From the NCBI GenBank assembly GCA_030867875.1, contig JAOWCC010001634.1, forward strand, positions 34,739,867-34,803,866: DNA of 64,000 nucleotides. Direction: 5' to 3'. This DNA is from Actinernus sp. WN-2022. Its lineage: Eukaryota; Cnidaria; Anthozoa; Actiniaria; Actinernidae. Under the pieces are notes generated by a model. It did not search any database, had not been told where the DNA came from, and saw nothing but the letters and a program-made list of their open reading frames with translations. Of this stretch, positions 47,345 through 55,499 are shown in pieces (the first letter of the stretch is position 1; each line of letters begins with the position of its first letter). A program made the position numbers and the translations under genes.

Positions 47345-48281
47345 ATGGCGAGTTCAAAGCTTTTCAACGTAGACGATGTGGTCGAAGCATTCGAAAGGGT
47401 CAAAGAAGATGGGCAATCCCATGGATCCGTCATATCGTTCGACTGGACCCATCCTAGAAACGGACCTAACGGATGCAAGTACGTTTCCGTATTCTTCGAC
47501 ATTGGCGATGGACCTCATCCGGCGGTCTTTCGGTTCGAAGGGGGAAAGCACGTGGGACGGATAGCACCATACAACGAAGAAGACGCAGGCAAAAAACGTG
47601 ATCGACATCCTTGCCTACAATTTCAGAAGTGGAACGACTTTGTACGTACGGAGACCGATGGAATCACGATTAAGAAAAGTGACAATGGAGAATTGGACCT
47701 TCCTTCCGACGACAAGCTAAGTCCTACTTTCAAACTAGTCGAACACCTAGATTGGGCTTTTGATTGCGAGGTAAGTAAACTTATCGAAGACAAAAAGATC
47801 TGCATGCGCAATCCACGTAAACGCAGTCCACCTGGAAAGGACGACACCATTATCGTCCCCAATAATAAGATAACTCCGATGATCCAAAGATTCATTTCCA
47901 CGAACTCCACTACCAATGCTGGATGTCAATTGCCTAATCCTATGATGAGGATGAGAATGAAGTGCGACTACAAGACTGGAACACCTAATGGTCAATTCTT
48001 TGACAAAAGACAACACTAAGTACGAACCTCTCGTTGATGAGAACTCTAGCGGTCTTAACATCGACAACATAAGCAAACTCATCCTACCAGGGTCTATTCA
48101 CGATGGTATTTGCAACGCCTCAAGTATTTGCTCAAGTAGTATGGGACTTTCATACCCACTAGATATTGAGATCGACATAGTACGACAACCATCGAAGAAG
48201 AATAGATATGATCAACAAGACGTTTATACCGCCAATGCTAAGCATAGTGCCAGTGTGGACGCAGCCACAGAAGATGAGTGA
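47345..48281 (+). pseudogene. Conserved Polinton left-end protein, apparently frameshifted
   Basis: The frame 47345-48019 (224 codons) starts at the TIR-encoded ATG and is rich in aromatic and charged residues (VFFDIGDGPHPAVFRFEGG, PMIQRFIS, FFDK). A second frame (47988-48281, 97 codons), shifted by one base, overlaps its end and carries on with compatible composition (IDNISKLILPGSIHDGI, SSMGLSYPLDIEI). The likeliest reading is a single protein of about 310 aa broken between 47988 and 48019. The alternatives are translational frameshifting or two genes. The motif order loosely recalls single-stranded-DNA-binding-like proteins of large DNA viruses, which would suit a gene sharing the polymerase promoter; that is a low-confidence inference. 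Confidence 0.6.
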
Positions 48282-48293
48282 ACGTAGGTAATG

Positions 48294-48355
48294 AAAAAAA
48301 AAAAAAAAAGAATGAAGAAAGTCGTTGCGTGACCCTCTTCATTCTTTTTTTTTTC
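48294..48355 (+). terminator. A-tract/hairpin/T-tract unit, copy 1
   Basis: A16, then GAATGAAGA, a ~18-nt loop 'aagtcgttgcgtgaccc', TCTTCATTC and T10. The stem including the A/T tracts is about 19 bp. It lies 10 bp after the left-end gene. Near-identical copy at 48999-49072. Confidence 0.65.
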
Positions 48356-48519
48356 TAGGTCCAAATTGTTGCACCTAAAAAGTCCAAACTTGAGTATCTG
48401 TTAAAGGAATGATTATTATACTGTATATCGCCACCGAATGGTATTAGTATATATTCTTTATTCCACAATACTAGCCTACGTTGTCATCTTAGTACGCATT
48501 AACACCATACAGATCGAAC

Positions 48520-48987
48520 ATGTCGAAGAAGGACTCGAACGTAGACGCCGCAAGGCCTGAGACGACTTGTGATTGGTTGATGAGAGGGAAGGACACGAAA
48601 TGCCCAAAGAGGATTTCGAAGACAACGAAGTTCTGTGCCCAGCACAACTGCCAAATCGCAAAAGGCTGTGCCCCATTCATACCATGCTCGAAGTGCAGTA
48701 AAGGATGTCGTACTGATTACGGGCTTTGCTCAAGATGCGACCGTCTCATTATCAAGAAGAAGTGTCCCGGTGTCTATGTAAAACGTGCTAAGAAGTCCAG
48801 CAAGACGCTAGAGGATCCAAGAAAGGAGGAACTTGCAGAGCCAAACGTGGTGGAACCGGAGGAGCCTGCTGAGGTAGCATTGCCCGCGGAACCAAGAGTG
48901 CTGGAACCAGAGGAAGGTCTTGGAGAGTCTCTCAACCATGCGCTCAACGAGGTGTTGGCTGCCTTGAGGAGCGAGAAGGACGATTAG
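48520..48987 (+). CDS. Cys-rich zinc-binding protein, 155 aa
   Basis: Residues ~17-45 have the arrangement CDWLMRGKDTKC...FCAQHN (C-x10-C-x10-C-x3-H), and residues ~50-85 contain CAPFIPCSKCSKGC, CSRC and a final Cys. These look like two small zinc-binding modules. An acidic Glu/Pro/Ala-rich linker (EEPAEVALPAEP, LEPEEGLGES) and a short C-terminal helix follow. No homologue recognised. It lies between two hairpin terminators and directly upstream of the TFIIB-like gene. A role in element transcription or late gene control is possible but not shown. Confidence 0.7.
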   Translation: MSKKDSNVDAARPETTCDWLMRGKDTKCPKRISKTTKFCAQHNCQIAKGCAPFIPCSKCSKGCRTDYGLCSRCDRLIIKKKCPGVYVKRAKKSSKTLEDPRKEELAEPNVVEPEEPAEVALPAEPRVLEPEEGLGESLNHALNEVLAALRSEKDD

Positions 48988-48998
48988 GAATAGCCACG

Positions 48999-49072
48999 AA
49001 AAAAAAAAAAAAAAGAATGAAGAAAGTCGTTGCGTGACCCTCTTCATGCTCTTTTTTTTCTTTTTTTTTTTC
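48999..49072 (+). terminator. A-tract/hairpin/T-tract unit, copy 2
   Basis: Same A16, GAATGAAGA and loop as copy 1. The 3' arm is TCTTCATG followed by C/T-rich Ts. It follows the Cys-rich gene by 11 bp and precedes the TFIIB-like gene. The conserved loop suggests a specific signal rather than chance low complexity. Confidence 0.65.
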
Positions 49073-49079
49073 TATTAAA

Positions 49080-49103
49080 CGTATAAACATCTATAGTTGT
49101 ATC
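49080..49103 (+). promoter_or_regulatory. Putative promoter of the TFIIB-like gene
   Basis: 'catctatagttgtatc' immediately before ATGG, resembling the TATAGTTATA word of the TIR promoters. Confidence 0.45.
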
Positions 49104-50045
49104 ATGGACGAGCTAGTCAGATTGTTTGGGCCTGGAATTCGTAGAAGCCTGAATATCAAACCACAAGTGGTACATATTAACACCAGTGAAACATGTTCTG
49201 ATTGTCTCTGCCCCTTGGAAATACAAGGAACGGAATTCGTGTGTCCCACGTGTGGTCTTGTTTCCGAGGTCGAACCATGTGAAGAAACGAAGGTCGACAT
49301 CATTACTACTCGACTGCGTATAGTAGGTCCGGACGGATTTCAGTATCAAAGTGATCTAGACCGCGCAAAACCAAAGCAAAGCGACAACACAGACCTGCAA
49401 CGACGAACGCTCCTACAAGAACTACGAGCATACAACACTATTTACAAACAAAGTTATGACCTATCGTTCCCTATGAACACGCTAGGAATCGTAGCCGACG
49501 CATTTATCCAAGTAATGAAAGTTCATCCCAAGCGTAGTGATGTTAAGAGAAATATTTTAGCTGCTCTACTCTACCAGGCGTGCATACAATGCGGGTTCGT
49601 ACGAACTAAAGGTGAGGTTGCTCGCTTCATGCAACTAAGCAACAAAGGCATCCATATCGGAGAGGTCTTTATACGTTCTCTGTATGACGACGATAAGATC
49701 GATATGGACTTGAATGCCGAGCGCATAGTTCCTCACATTGCAACGACTTTCCTTAAACTCGATCCTCAAGGAGTACCTATGGACGTTCAACAAATAGTCC
49801 ACGAGGTTGTTACTACGGCAATAGAAAACAATATAGGCCCCAAATCAATACTTAAGACGAAAGTTGTTGGAGCAAGTTACGAGGTGCTACGTCGCTTAGG
49901 ATCGTCTATGTCTCTTAAGGATGTCGTTAAACGATGTGACATATTTGGAAATGCGGTCAAGCGTTTTGTCAAGGAGTTGTTTTCTTACCATTCCTACTTT
50001 GAACCAATCTACACTAGACATGGGCTAACTAGCAGTAGGACTTAG
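49104..50045 (+). CDS. TFIIB-like transcription initiation factor, 313 aa
   Basis: An N-terminal zinc ribbon (Cys31, Cys34, Cys47, Cys50; CSDC...CPTCGLVSE) is followed by two helical repeats matching TFIIB/cyclin folds. Repeat 1 (~118-192) contains NILAALLYQACIQCGFVRT. Repeat 2 (~205-293) contains VVGASYEVLRRLG and the recognition-helix-like NAVKRFVKELF. The length is typical of TFIIB (300-345 aa). It should bridge promoter DNA and RNA polymerase II. Viral TFIIB homologues are known from nucleocytoplasmic large DNA viruses, where they serve viral promoters. They are not part of the canonical Polinton gene set as I know it. The gene lies inside the element between the Cys-rich gene and the minus-strand membrane protein gene, with its own upstream TATA-like motif. 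No introns, unlike typical animal TFIIB genes. Confidence 0.85.
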   Translation: MDELVRLFGPGIRRSLNIKPQVVHINTSETCSDCLCPLEIQGTEFVCPTCGLVSEVEPCEETKVDIITTRLRIVGPDGFQYQSDLDRAKPKQSDNTDLQRRTLLQELRAYNTIYKQSYDLSFPMNTLGIVADAFIQVMKVHPKRSDVKRNILAALLYQACIQCGFVRTKGEVARFMQLSNKGIHIGEVFIRSLYDDDKIDMDLNAERIVPHIATTFLKLDPQGVPMDVQQIVHEVVTTAIENNIGPKSILKTKVVGASYEVLRRLGSSMSLKDVVKRCDIFGNAVKRFVKELFSYHSYFEPIYTRHGLTSSRT

Positions 50046-50096
50046 CGAAGTGAAAGTGAGAACCATGTTCGTTCCTTTCATAGGAAATGTCGATTC

Positions 50097-50717
50097 TTAC
50101 CCTACTAAGCTGCCAAGTTTTTCTCGCATTTCCTTTTGCACTTCTTGCTTGAGTTCGGCTCGAACCTGATCCGGACTTTTTTCACCTATGGAAGTCTCGC
50201 GACGAATTTCAGACCTCATGATCTCATACTTATTCGCTTCGTTCAGGATGAGACTGTATTCAGAGTCGGATATATTTTCATCGCGTAAGGCCTTCGATAC
50301 TAGATCGCGAATCGTATTGATTTTCGCCTTTGCCAACATAGTTGTCCTTTCATGCTTAGAAACCTTCATTCCTAACTTCTTAGCTCCAATGGTCGTAGAT
50401 GCTGAAATTAATCCACATAGCCCACCAATAACTCCAAGGGGTAGACCAATCACTATTCCAACCCCAGTCAACGCTGCGCCCAATCCAGATCCAGATAAGA
50501 TCACAGATAGACCTCCAGTTACCACTGCGATGCCATGAACCATTCCTTGAGAACGTGCGTATTTCTTGCGCACACCTTCGTAGTGCCTTTCTTGAACTTC
50601 TATGTCCGAAAGCGTGTCTCGGATCGTTTGCAGTCTAAAGTTCTTTCCAGTATCGTTAGCGATCTGCGGATAGATACTTGGTGCTGATGGAAACGGTTGA
50701 ATCGAGTCGCCTTCCAT
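50097..50717 (-). CDS. Polinton membrane protein with glycine-rich hydrophobic segments, 206 aa
   Basis: A Pro-rich N-terminus, then a charged helix (IEVQERHYEGVRKKYARS, ~39-56), two Gly-rich hydrophobic segments (~59-76 and ~79-106: LGAALTGVGIVIGLPLGVIGGL) and a charged helical tail (TMLAKAKINTIRDLVSKAL, SDSEYSLILNEANKYE). It resembles a protein I have seen repeatedly in invertebrate Polintons. No function is established. A virion membrane or penetration role is speculative. The gene ends 52 bp from the TFIIB-like gene stop (convergent) and starts 20 bp from the end of the candidate minor capsid gene (co-oriented). Confidence 0.75.
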   Translation of the reverse strand: MEGDSIQPFPSAPSIYPQIANDTGKNFRLQTIRDTLSDIEVQERHYEGVRKKYARSQGMVHGIAVVTGGLSVILSGSGLGAALTGVGIVIGLPLGVIGGLCGLISASTTIGAKKLGMKVSKHERTTMLAKAKINTIRDLVSKALRDENISDSEYSLILNEANKYEIMRSEIRRETSIGEKSPDQVRAELKQEVQKEMREKLGSLVG

Positions 50718-50736
50718 TGTACGTTATACATATAAC

Positions 50737-51396
50737 TTACTCAAGCTTCAACACGTACAGTATGGGTCGACCACGGAAGTCTATCGTGTTGCCTTTCTCA
50801 TCACGAATTGTCAGACGAAGACTGCTTCGCATCGTACCTAGAGCTTTGACGGCTAGGGGTTGTAGTGAGGCATACGTCGTTTTCACAAATCTATCGCCTC
50901 GGATGTGTATTCTACTTAGGACTTTAGATTGCTTTCCATCTTGAATCGAGAATCTGGAATCCACCACATCGCAGCAGATATACGCTATGTCGACTTCATC
51001 TTGGATGGACACTTCGTGCATACCTACTTTTAGTCGCATGACGGTCCCATCTTCATTAATACCCATCAGTTTGCAGAGATTTCCACTAAGTAGGATCGAT
51101 TGCTTGACTTCTAGGTTCCAAGCCCTCCTATGGTGGGGTTTCTCGATTTTTATGATGTCAGCACTAACTGCAGGCGCGAGGAATTGTCGAAGGCTCGCCA
51201 TAGTGTGGTTTCCCTTAGGAACGTCGTACGGGAACCCTATACCTTCGGTAGTCCACCAGAAGGTAGCATTCTCCGCTAGGTTCCACCAACTATTCTCAAT
51301 AGTGACCTCGACTAGTGAAACGTTCTGTATGAGAATAGGGTCGTCGAAGTAGACAGTATGGTCGGCCAATGTTGTGGTGATATATAAGAGAACCAT
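50737..51396 (-). CDS. Candidate minor capsid (penton-like) protein, 219 aa
   Basis: Start chosen at 51396 (MVLLYITTT) because an upstream in-frame Met at 51588 would read through the divergent gene and the promoter palindrome. The sequence is mostly alternating beta strands, with no hydrophobic signal. The C-terminus (RSSLRLTIRDEKGNTIDF..RPILYVLKL) matches a recurrent Polinton/adintovirus capsid-module signature. A single jelly-roll penton is the likely fold; I cannot prove it. It would sit at capsid vertices with the major capsid protein at 54264. It is transcribed divergently from the 554-aa gene across a 50-bp palindromic spacer. Confidence 0.6.
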   Translation of the reverse strand: MVLLYITTTLADHTVYFDDPILIQNVSLVEVTIENSWWNLAENATFWWTTEGIGFPYDVPKGNHTMASLRQFLAPAVSADIIKIEKPHHRRAWNLEVKQSILLSGNLCKLMGINEDGTVMRLKVGMHEVSIQDEVDIAYICCDVVDSRFSIQDGKQSKVLSRIHIRGDRFVKTTYASLQPLAVKALGTMRSSLRLTIRDEKGNTIDFRGRPILYVLKLE

Positions 51397-51446
51397 CTTA
51401 TGTGTTGAAGGTATAACTATATATATGTATAGCTTCAACAGTTGCG
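51397..51446. promoter_or_regulatory. Bidirectional promoter with palindrome
   Basis: The spacer between divergent genes contains gttgaag (51404-51410) and its complement cttcaac (51433-51439), flanking an A/T core 'gtataactatatatatgtat'. Only 50 bp serve both start codons. The core resembles the complement of the TATAGTTATA motif. Confidence 0.65.
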
Positions 51447-53111
51447 ATGCCTCTCGTTGTACCAGACAAAGATGATTGGTACGAGGGTCTATCTGCCAAG
51501 GACAAGGTGGAGATTGCCAGGGGTGGTCCAAGGCTTTCGAAATCTGAGCAGACAGCGCTCCTTGCCGATGAAAATGAAAAGGTCGCACCGTTGAATGCAG
51601 ATCTATTAGCGAAGTTCAAGAAAAGATACCCACATGCAGATCTTCACAAGTTCTATGCCTCTACGGAAGTGAACGGTCCAGGCAAATATTCGACGAGTAT
51701 TTGGTTTCGAGATGGAGATTCTAGCTATGTCGTTTACGGCGATGATGTCTCAAAGTTACCTACTACGATTCAAAAACGCATCGATAATGTGTTGTGGGAT
51801 GATGTGCATAGAGGTTTCCCATCTACGTTAATCCTAGATAATAGTGCAAAATATCCTATTACAGCAGTTCCTTCTACTGAACCGGCACAAGATATCGATC
51901 TCACTAATCTATGGATATATGCCACCCCAACGAAGAAGTTCAAAGCAGGCGTTCCAAATATATTCAAGGAGACCGTCGTAAAGCATGTGACAGCAAAGGA
52001 GTCCCATGCGTGGTTGTCAGGTCCGAATTTCAAGTACTGGCCTCAACAATTGAATTTCGCAACGTGGTGTGCGACTTCCGGATGTGGAGTGTCGTTGTTT
52101 GACCCCACTTTCAAAACATATCCACCAGTTGTCCAAGGGTTCCTACGATTCCACGTATATTTCACGATACGAAGAATTCTACATGAACTTGGTGGTGCTC
52201 ATGGAGTTCCTTTACCTGGTGACTCTGCTTTCAAGAAAATGGATAACCTCTATAACAAATCAGCTCTTGAGAAATTGTGCAGCGATTTTGGTTTATCTCG
52301 AACGCCAGACTTTCGGTGGGAGGTCTTAGGAGACGTCTACGTAAACGTTAAGGGAAAAATGGTGAACTATACGGAGAAGTACGCACATAATACTTCGTAC
52401 TCTGCGAAGTGGCCTGGTGGTGACTTTAAGTTTCCTAAGGAGCCTCGTACGGAATATCAGTTTCCTTTATCGTACATTAGCAATAACAACGGTAAACAAT
52501 ACAATTGGTTTACGCCACCAATCGGAAAGGGTTTGACAGCTGCTGGATTGGGTAGGTTGAATAGATCTGTCGAGGCTTTTGGACATTGCATGCTTGGTGC
52601 TCAAGCCGACTTGAACGAATCCATCATAGATAGCCATAACGTCAAAGAACAGTTTAAGAGCTTGGTTGAAGACGCTATTCTCGTAAACGACTTAACGAAA
52701 AGTTACGATAACTATCTTCTTGCTATAAAGAGGACGCATAAGAGGCTCGATCTAGCAATAGCTGTAGGCGTGCGATTATTGCCAAGCAATCTAGTGTACT
52801 ATCTTGGTAAGAAAGATGGCTATAGGAATCCAATCCCGAAAGCTACGAACGATATGGTGCTAGGCGCTAACGACATCAATGTAGAAGTCAAAGGACACCC
52901 ACCTCTTCCTATGGAAGGACCATCAGATAAGAAATTGGGGCCGCCTCTCGAGACGCACAAGAAACGAGATCTTGTACAGAAGGCTGTCGATAAGAAATCG
53001 GCGCCGCCTCTCGAGACGCACAAGAAACAAGAGGCTGTCTCACAACATGAGATTAATCTCGCAGTGACATCCATTGCCGCAGCTGGAATCGCATGGACGT
53101 TGTTTCGTTAA
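51447..53111 (+). CDS. Conserved Polinton structural-module protein with C-terminal anchor, 554 aa
   Basis: Soluble N-terminal ~480 residues containing LNFATWCATSGCGVSLFD, FHVYFTIRRILHELGG, LCSDFGLSRTPDFRW and RLNRSVEAFGHCMLGAQADLN (20 or fewer residues each). These recur in proteins of invertebrate Polintons as I remember them. A linker with two copies of PPLETHKK (~500 and ~520) leads to a hydrophobic C-terminus (~534-554) that could be a tail anchor. There are no enzyme motifs I recognise. It is too large and lacks the motifs for an adenain protease. A virion or membrane-associated structural protein is the simplest guess. Its stop codon overlaps the end of the convergent 376-aa gene by 4 bp. 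Confidence 0.75.
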   Translation: MPLVVPDKDDWYEGLSAKDKVEIARGGPRLSKSEQTALLADENEKVAPLNADLLAKFKKRYPHADLHKFYASTEVNGPGKYSTSIWFRDGDSSYVVYGDDVSKLPTTIQKRIDNVLWDDVHRGFPSTLILDNSAKYPITAVPSTEPAQDIDLTNLWIYATPTKKFKAGVPNIFKETVVKHVTAKESHAWLSGPNFKYWPQQLNFATWCATSGCGVSLFDPTFKTYPPVVQGFLRFHVYFTIRRILHELGGAHGVPLPGDSAFKKMDNLYNKSALEKLCSDFGLSRTPDFRWEVLGDVYVNVKGKMVNYTEKYAHNTSYSAKWPGGDFKFPKEPRTEYQFPLSYISNNNGKQYNWFTPPIGKGLTAAGLGRLNRSVEAFGHCMLGAQADLNESIIDSHNVKEQFKSLVEDAILVNDLTKSYDNYLLAIKRTHKRLDLAIAVGVRLLPSNLVYYLGKKDGYRNPIPKATNDMVLGANDINVEVKGHPPLPMEGPSDKKLGPPLETHKKRDLVQKAVDKKSAPPLETHKKQEAVSQHEINLAVTSIAAAGIAWTLFR

Positions 53112-54238
53112 CGTCGTTTGTATTGCTCTATAGTGATCACCACTATTGCTACGATGAATAACCAAACGTTCTGTGCTAGTACTCCCAGAGCTTTACCAGC
53201 CATGGTAAATATGAAACTCGCAATCGATCCAATCATTCCAGGTAGGATCTGTCCAAGTTTCTTTCCCATTTCTTTTAGCAACCCCCCAGTCGTTTTCAAT
53301 CCCTTCTTTACTGCATCTGCTGCTTTATCGATACCAGCCTTTACTGGTTTCGGTACGGATCTCGACAACAGGGAAACTATCGCACTAACGATAGCGCCAA
53401 TAGAAGTTACCACTGCAAGAACGGTCATTCCATGCTTTCTGAAAATGTATTTGATCCTTTCACGTAGCGATGCACGTTCTAGTATGGCTTCTTCTTGACG
53501 TTCGAGTAATTCTATTTCGTTCTGGATGCGTACTTTCTCTTCCTTAGCCGCTTCCTTCTGGTCCTCAGTTGACGTTGAGCTTAGAAGTATGCTGTCTTCT
53601 ACTTTGAGATGTTCGGCGGCCTTTTCTTGACCTTGGATGACTTGTTCTTCTCTTTCTGCATCCGTAGGACCTAGGGCAAATTTGAGATCTTTACCCATAC
53701 TTTGATATCTTTCACCCTTCACTGTGGTCAAAGGTATGGGCTTCTCTTTACTTCCAAGTACGTGAAGATAGATCCTACCCAGTTCCTTATTGGCATCCCA
53801 TATTCCAGTTATCTCAAGGACTCCTCCACGAATCCCTACATCCGCATAGTGTTTCCATACAGTATAGAACAGCATTCGTTTCATTTCATCCGATGTGCCT
53901 GTTTTGAAGACTACGCGGCGATCGCTAAATTTCGGATGTTTGATTCTATCCTCATCCATCAATTGCTCTCTAGAAAGGTTCGAGACTTCCAGCTCGGTGA
54001 GTTCGTCGATGTAATCATCGTCTACGGTAAACGAGGTTTCCCGATTCTTTGGTCGAGCACCTTCCTTGGAGAAGTCGCGTCTAGTTTTCAGGTTGAATGA
54101 TTCACTCGGATCCACATTCGTAGAGTCTGGAAACGCCAATTTCCGTGCTTCTTCATTGACAGTATCATCGTCATCTTTTCCTCTTTCAGCTTCATCAGTT
54201 CTTTCATCATACCTCCCATCAACGTCCATGTTAGACAT
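53108..54238 (-). CDS. Coiled-coil membrane protein of Polintons, 376 aa
   Basis: Start set at 54238 (MSNMDVDGRYDER); an upstream Met at 54289 would lie inside the divergent capsid gene. A charged N-terminus and middle are followed by a coiled coil (EEKVRIQNEIELLERQEEA, ~235-255). A hydrophobic helix follows (~271-292, MTVLAVVTSIGAIVSAIVSL), and then an amphipathic Lys-rich stretch and a long Gly-rich hydrophobic region (~328-371) ending EQYKRR. This architecture recurs in animal Polintons. No function is established. It might belong to the virion membrane or entry machinery (inference). It is divergent from the major capsid gene across 25 bp. Confidence 0.75.
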   Translation of the reverse strand: MSNMDVDGRYDERTDEAERGKDDDDTVNEEARKLAFPDSTNVDPSESFNLKTRRDFSKEGARPKNRETSFTVDDDYIDELTELEVSNLSREQLMDEDRIKHPKFSDRRVVFKTGTSDEMKRMLFYTVWKHYADVGIRGGVLEITGIWDANKELGRIYLHVLGSKEKPIPLTTVKGERYQSMGKDLKFALGPTDAEREEQVIQGQEKAAEHLKVEDSILLSSTSTEDQKEAAKEEKVRIQNEIELLERQEEAILERASLRERIKYIFRKHGMTVLAVVTSIGAIVSAIVSLLSRSVPKPVKAGIDKAADAVKKGLKTTGGLLKEMGKKLGQILPGMIGSIASFIFTMAGKALGVLAQNVWLFIVAIVVITIEQYKRR

Positions 54239-54263
54239 AATTATATATATAGTTATATTCAAC
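54239..54263. promoter_or_regulatory. Bidirectional A/T promoter spacer
   Basis: Only 25 bp, 'aattatatatatagttatat' plus tcaac, separate the start codons of the coiled-coil protein and the major capsid protein. It contains TATAGTTATA, the same word as in the TIR promoter. Confidence 0.6.
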
Positions 54264-55499
54264 ATGATCTCATTAAAGTTGGATCCCACGCAAGCACGAA
54301 GAGAGCCTCATGCACTCAAGGCTCCGCGAGACTTGTATAGGAAAACTTTCACTCGATCATCTGCCAATCCAGGTGAGACTCTATACGTAGAAGTCCCAAA
54401 GCTAGAAGAAGGTGTAGTACTAGTACCTGGTAGCTTAGCGCTATTGGGCGACATCGTACTATCTGGTGGACATGCGAATAACAGAGTCGTTTCGAACGTT
54501 GGACGCTGCTTGGTCATGCGTAGAATCTGTAGGATGGGAGCTGAAACAGTAGAAGACCTTGTCAGGCCAGACCTCCTACAAACGTACTCCGATGTATACC
54601 TATCTACGCAGGAGAGAGAGTCTAGAGTACAACAAGGCATTCAATCAGAGAACGTAAACAAGCTACGATCGAAAGCTGGTGACGCAAGTACTTCGTCTGC
54701 TGCAGACAACGCGCTCCTAGCTGCATGTGGTTCCAAGTATAGGATTCCATTAGATGTTGACATTCTGACACAACATGGAGTTCTATATCCATATGCCTTA
54801 GAAAGTACCATTACATTCGAGTTGACTCTAGCGCCTGCCAACGAGGTCGTAATTGGATCGGATACGACGAAGATAGGTACGTACCAACTTACCAACATCC
54901 AACTAGAATACGAAGCAATCAGGGACGGAACGCTGGCTAGTAGTGCACTTCACAAGTACGAAATAGGTGCTGCACTCCTATACAACTACGCTGTTCACTT
55001 CAAGACAGTAGATATCGCTAAAACATCCGATACTTTGATATCTCAAAACGTTAATGTTCCACGACGATCCTTTGCTGGACTACTTCTACTATTCATAGAT
55101 CCACCTACCATTGGCACGCGAGATAGTGAAGCATTCTCGAATCCCGATATTTCGAAGGTAGAAGTAGATGTCAACGGGATTCCCAACAGACTCTTTCCAA
55201 GCGGCATGCTTCCCCTAGATTTCTGGGAGGCTGCAAGAGGCTGGTTTGGTACACCCAATACTTCCATGACTCCAAAGAAGTTCTTTGAAAATAGATTCGC
55301 TATCCTAATCGATTGTCGCACAGCAAAAGATTCCACCGTTCATGGTGATGGCTTGGCACAAACCGGCAGTGGAAAGGACATCGACATTCGCATACATAGA
55401 ACTGCAAAGGGAAGTGGAAATGTGAAAATGCACATCTATGTCCTTGCGGATGCTCAGGTCACGATATTGAACAGATCTCTGCAGAGTATATTATACTGA
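54264..55499 (+). CDS. Major capsid protein, double jelly roll, 411 aa
   Basis: The start at 54264 (MISLKLDPTQ) directly follows the A/T promoter. The sequence matches the Polinton/adintovirus major capsid protein in order and spacing: YVEVPKLEEGVVLVPGS, LSGGHANNRVVSNVGRCLV, VYLSTQERE, LRSKAGD, YRIPLDVDILTQHGVLYPY, FELTLAPANEVV, LLFIDPPTIGTRDSE and VEVDVNGIPNRLF. The length is slightly below the family's usual 450-600 aa. It would form the hexon-like capsomers. The TGA stop shares its A with the ATG of the ATPase gene (TGATG), which suggests co-transcription and coupled translation. No defect visible. Confidence 0.92.
   Translation: MISLKLDPTQARREPHALKAPRDLYRKTFTRSSANPGETLYVEVPKLEEGVVLVPGSLALLGDIVLSGGHANNRVVSNVGRCLVMRRICRMGAETVEDLVRPDLLQTYSDVYLSTQERESRVQQGIQSENVNKLRSKAGDASTSSAADNALLAACGSKYRIPLDVDILTQHGVLYPYALESTITFELTLAPANEVVIGSDTTKIGTYQLTNIQLEYEAIRDGTLASSALHKYEIGAALLYNYAVHFKTVDIAKTSDTLISQNVNVPRRSFAGLLLLFIDPPTIGTRDSEAFSNPDISKVEVDVNGIPNRLFPSGMLPLDFWEAARGWFGTPNTSMTPKKFFENRFAILIDCRTAKDSTVHGDGLAQTGSGKDIDIRIHRTAKGSGNVKMHIYVLADAQVTILNRSLQSILY

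Larger units (their letters stand above)
47018..47352 (+). repeat. Left terminal inverted repeat of the Polinton
   Basis: Matches the complement of 62636-62971 with few differences. It extends through the promoter, the 5' leader 'gaagagaaa' and the first codons (ATGGCGAG) of the left gene. The outer ~135 bp form a long hairpin. Confidence 0.95.

Noticed and set aside
49104..50045. TFIIB-like gene as a captured host gene outside the Polinton
   Set aside because: It lies well inside the TIRs, between element genes and the repeated terminator hairpins, with no introns.
51397..51588. Longer start for the minor capsid gene at 51588
   Set aside because: It would read through the bidirectional promoter and antisense to the start of the 554-aa gene; the extra 64 residues look like antisense translation.
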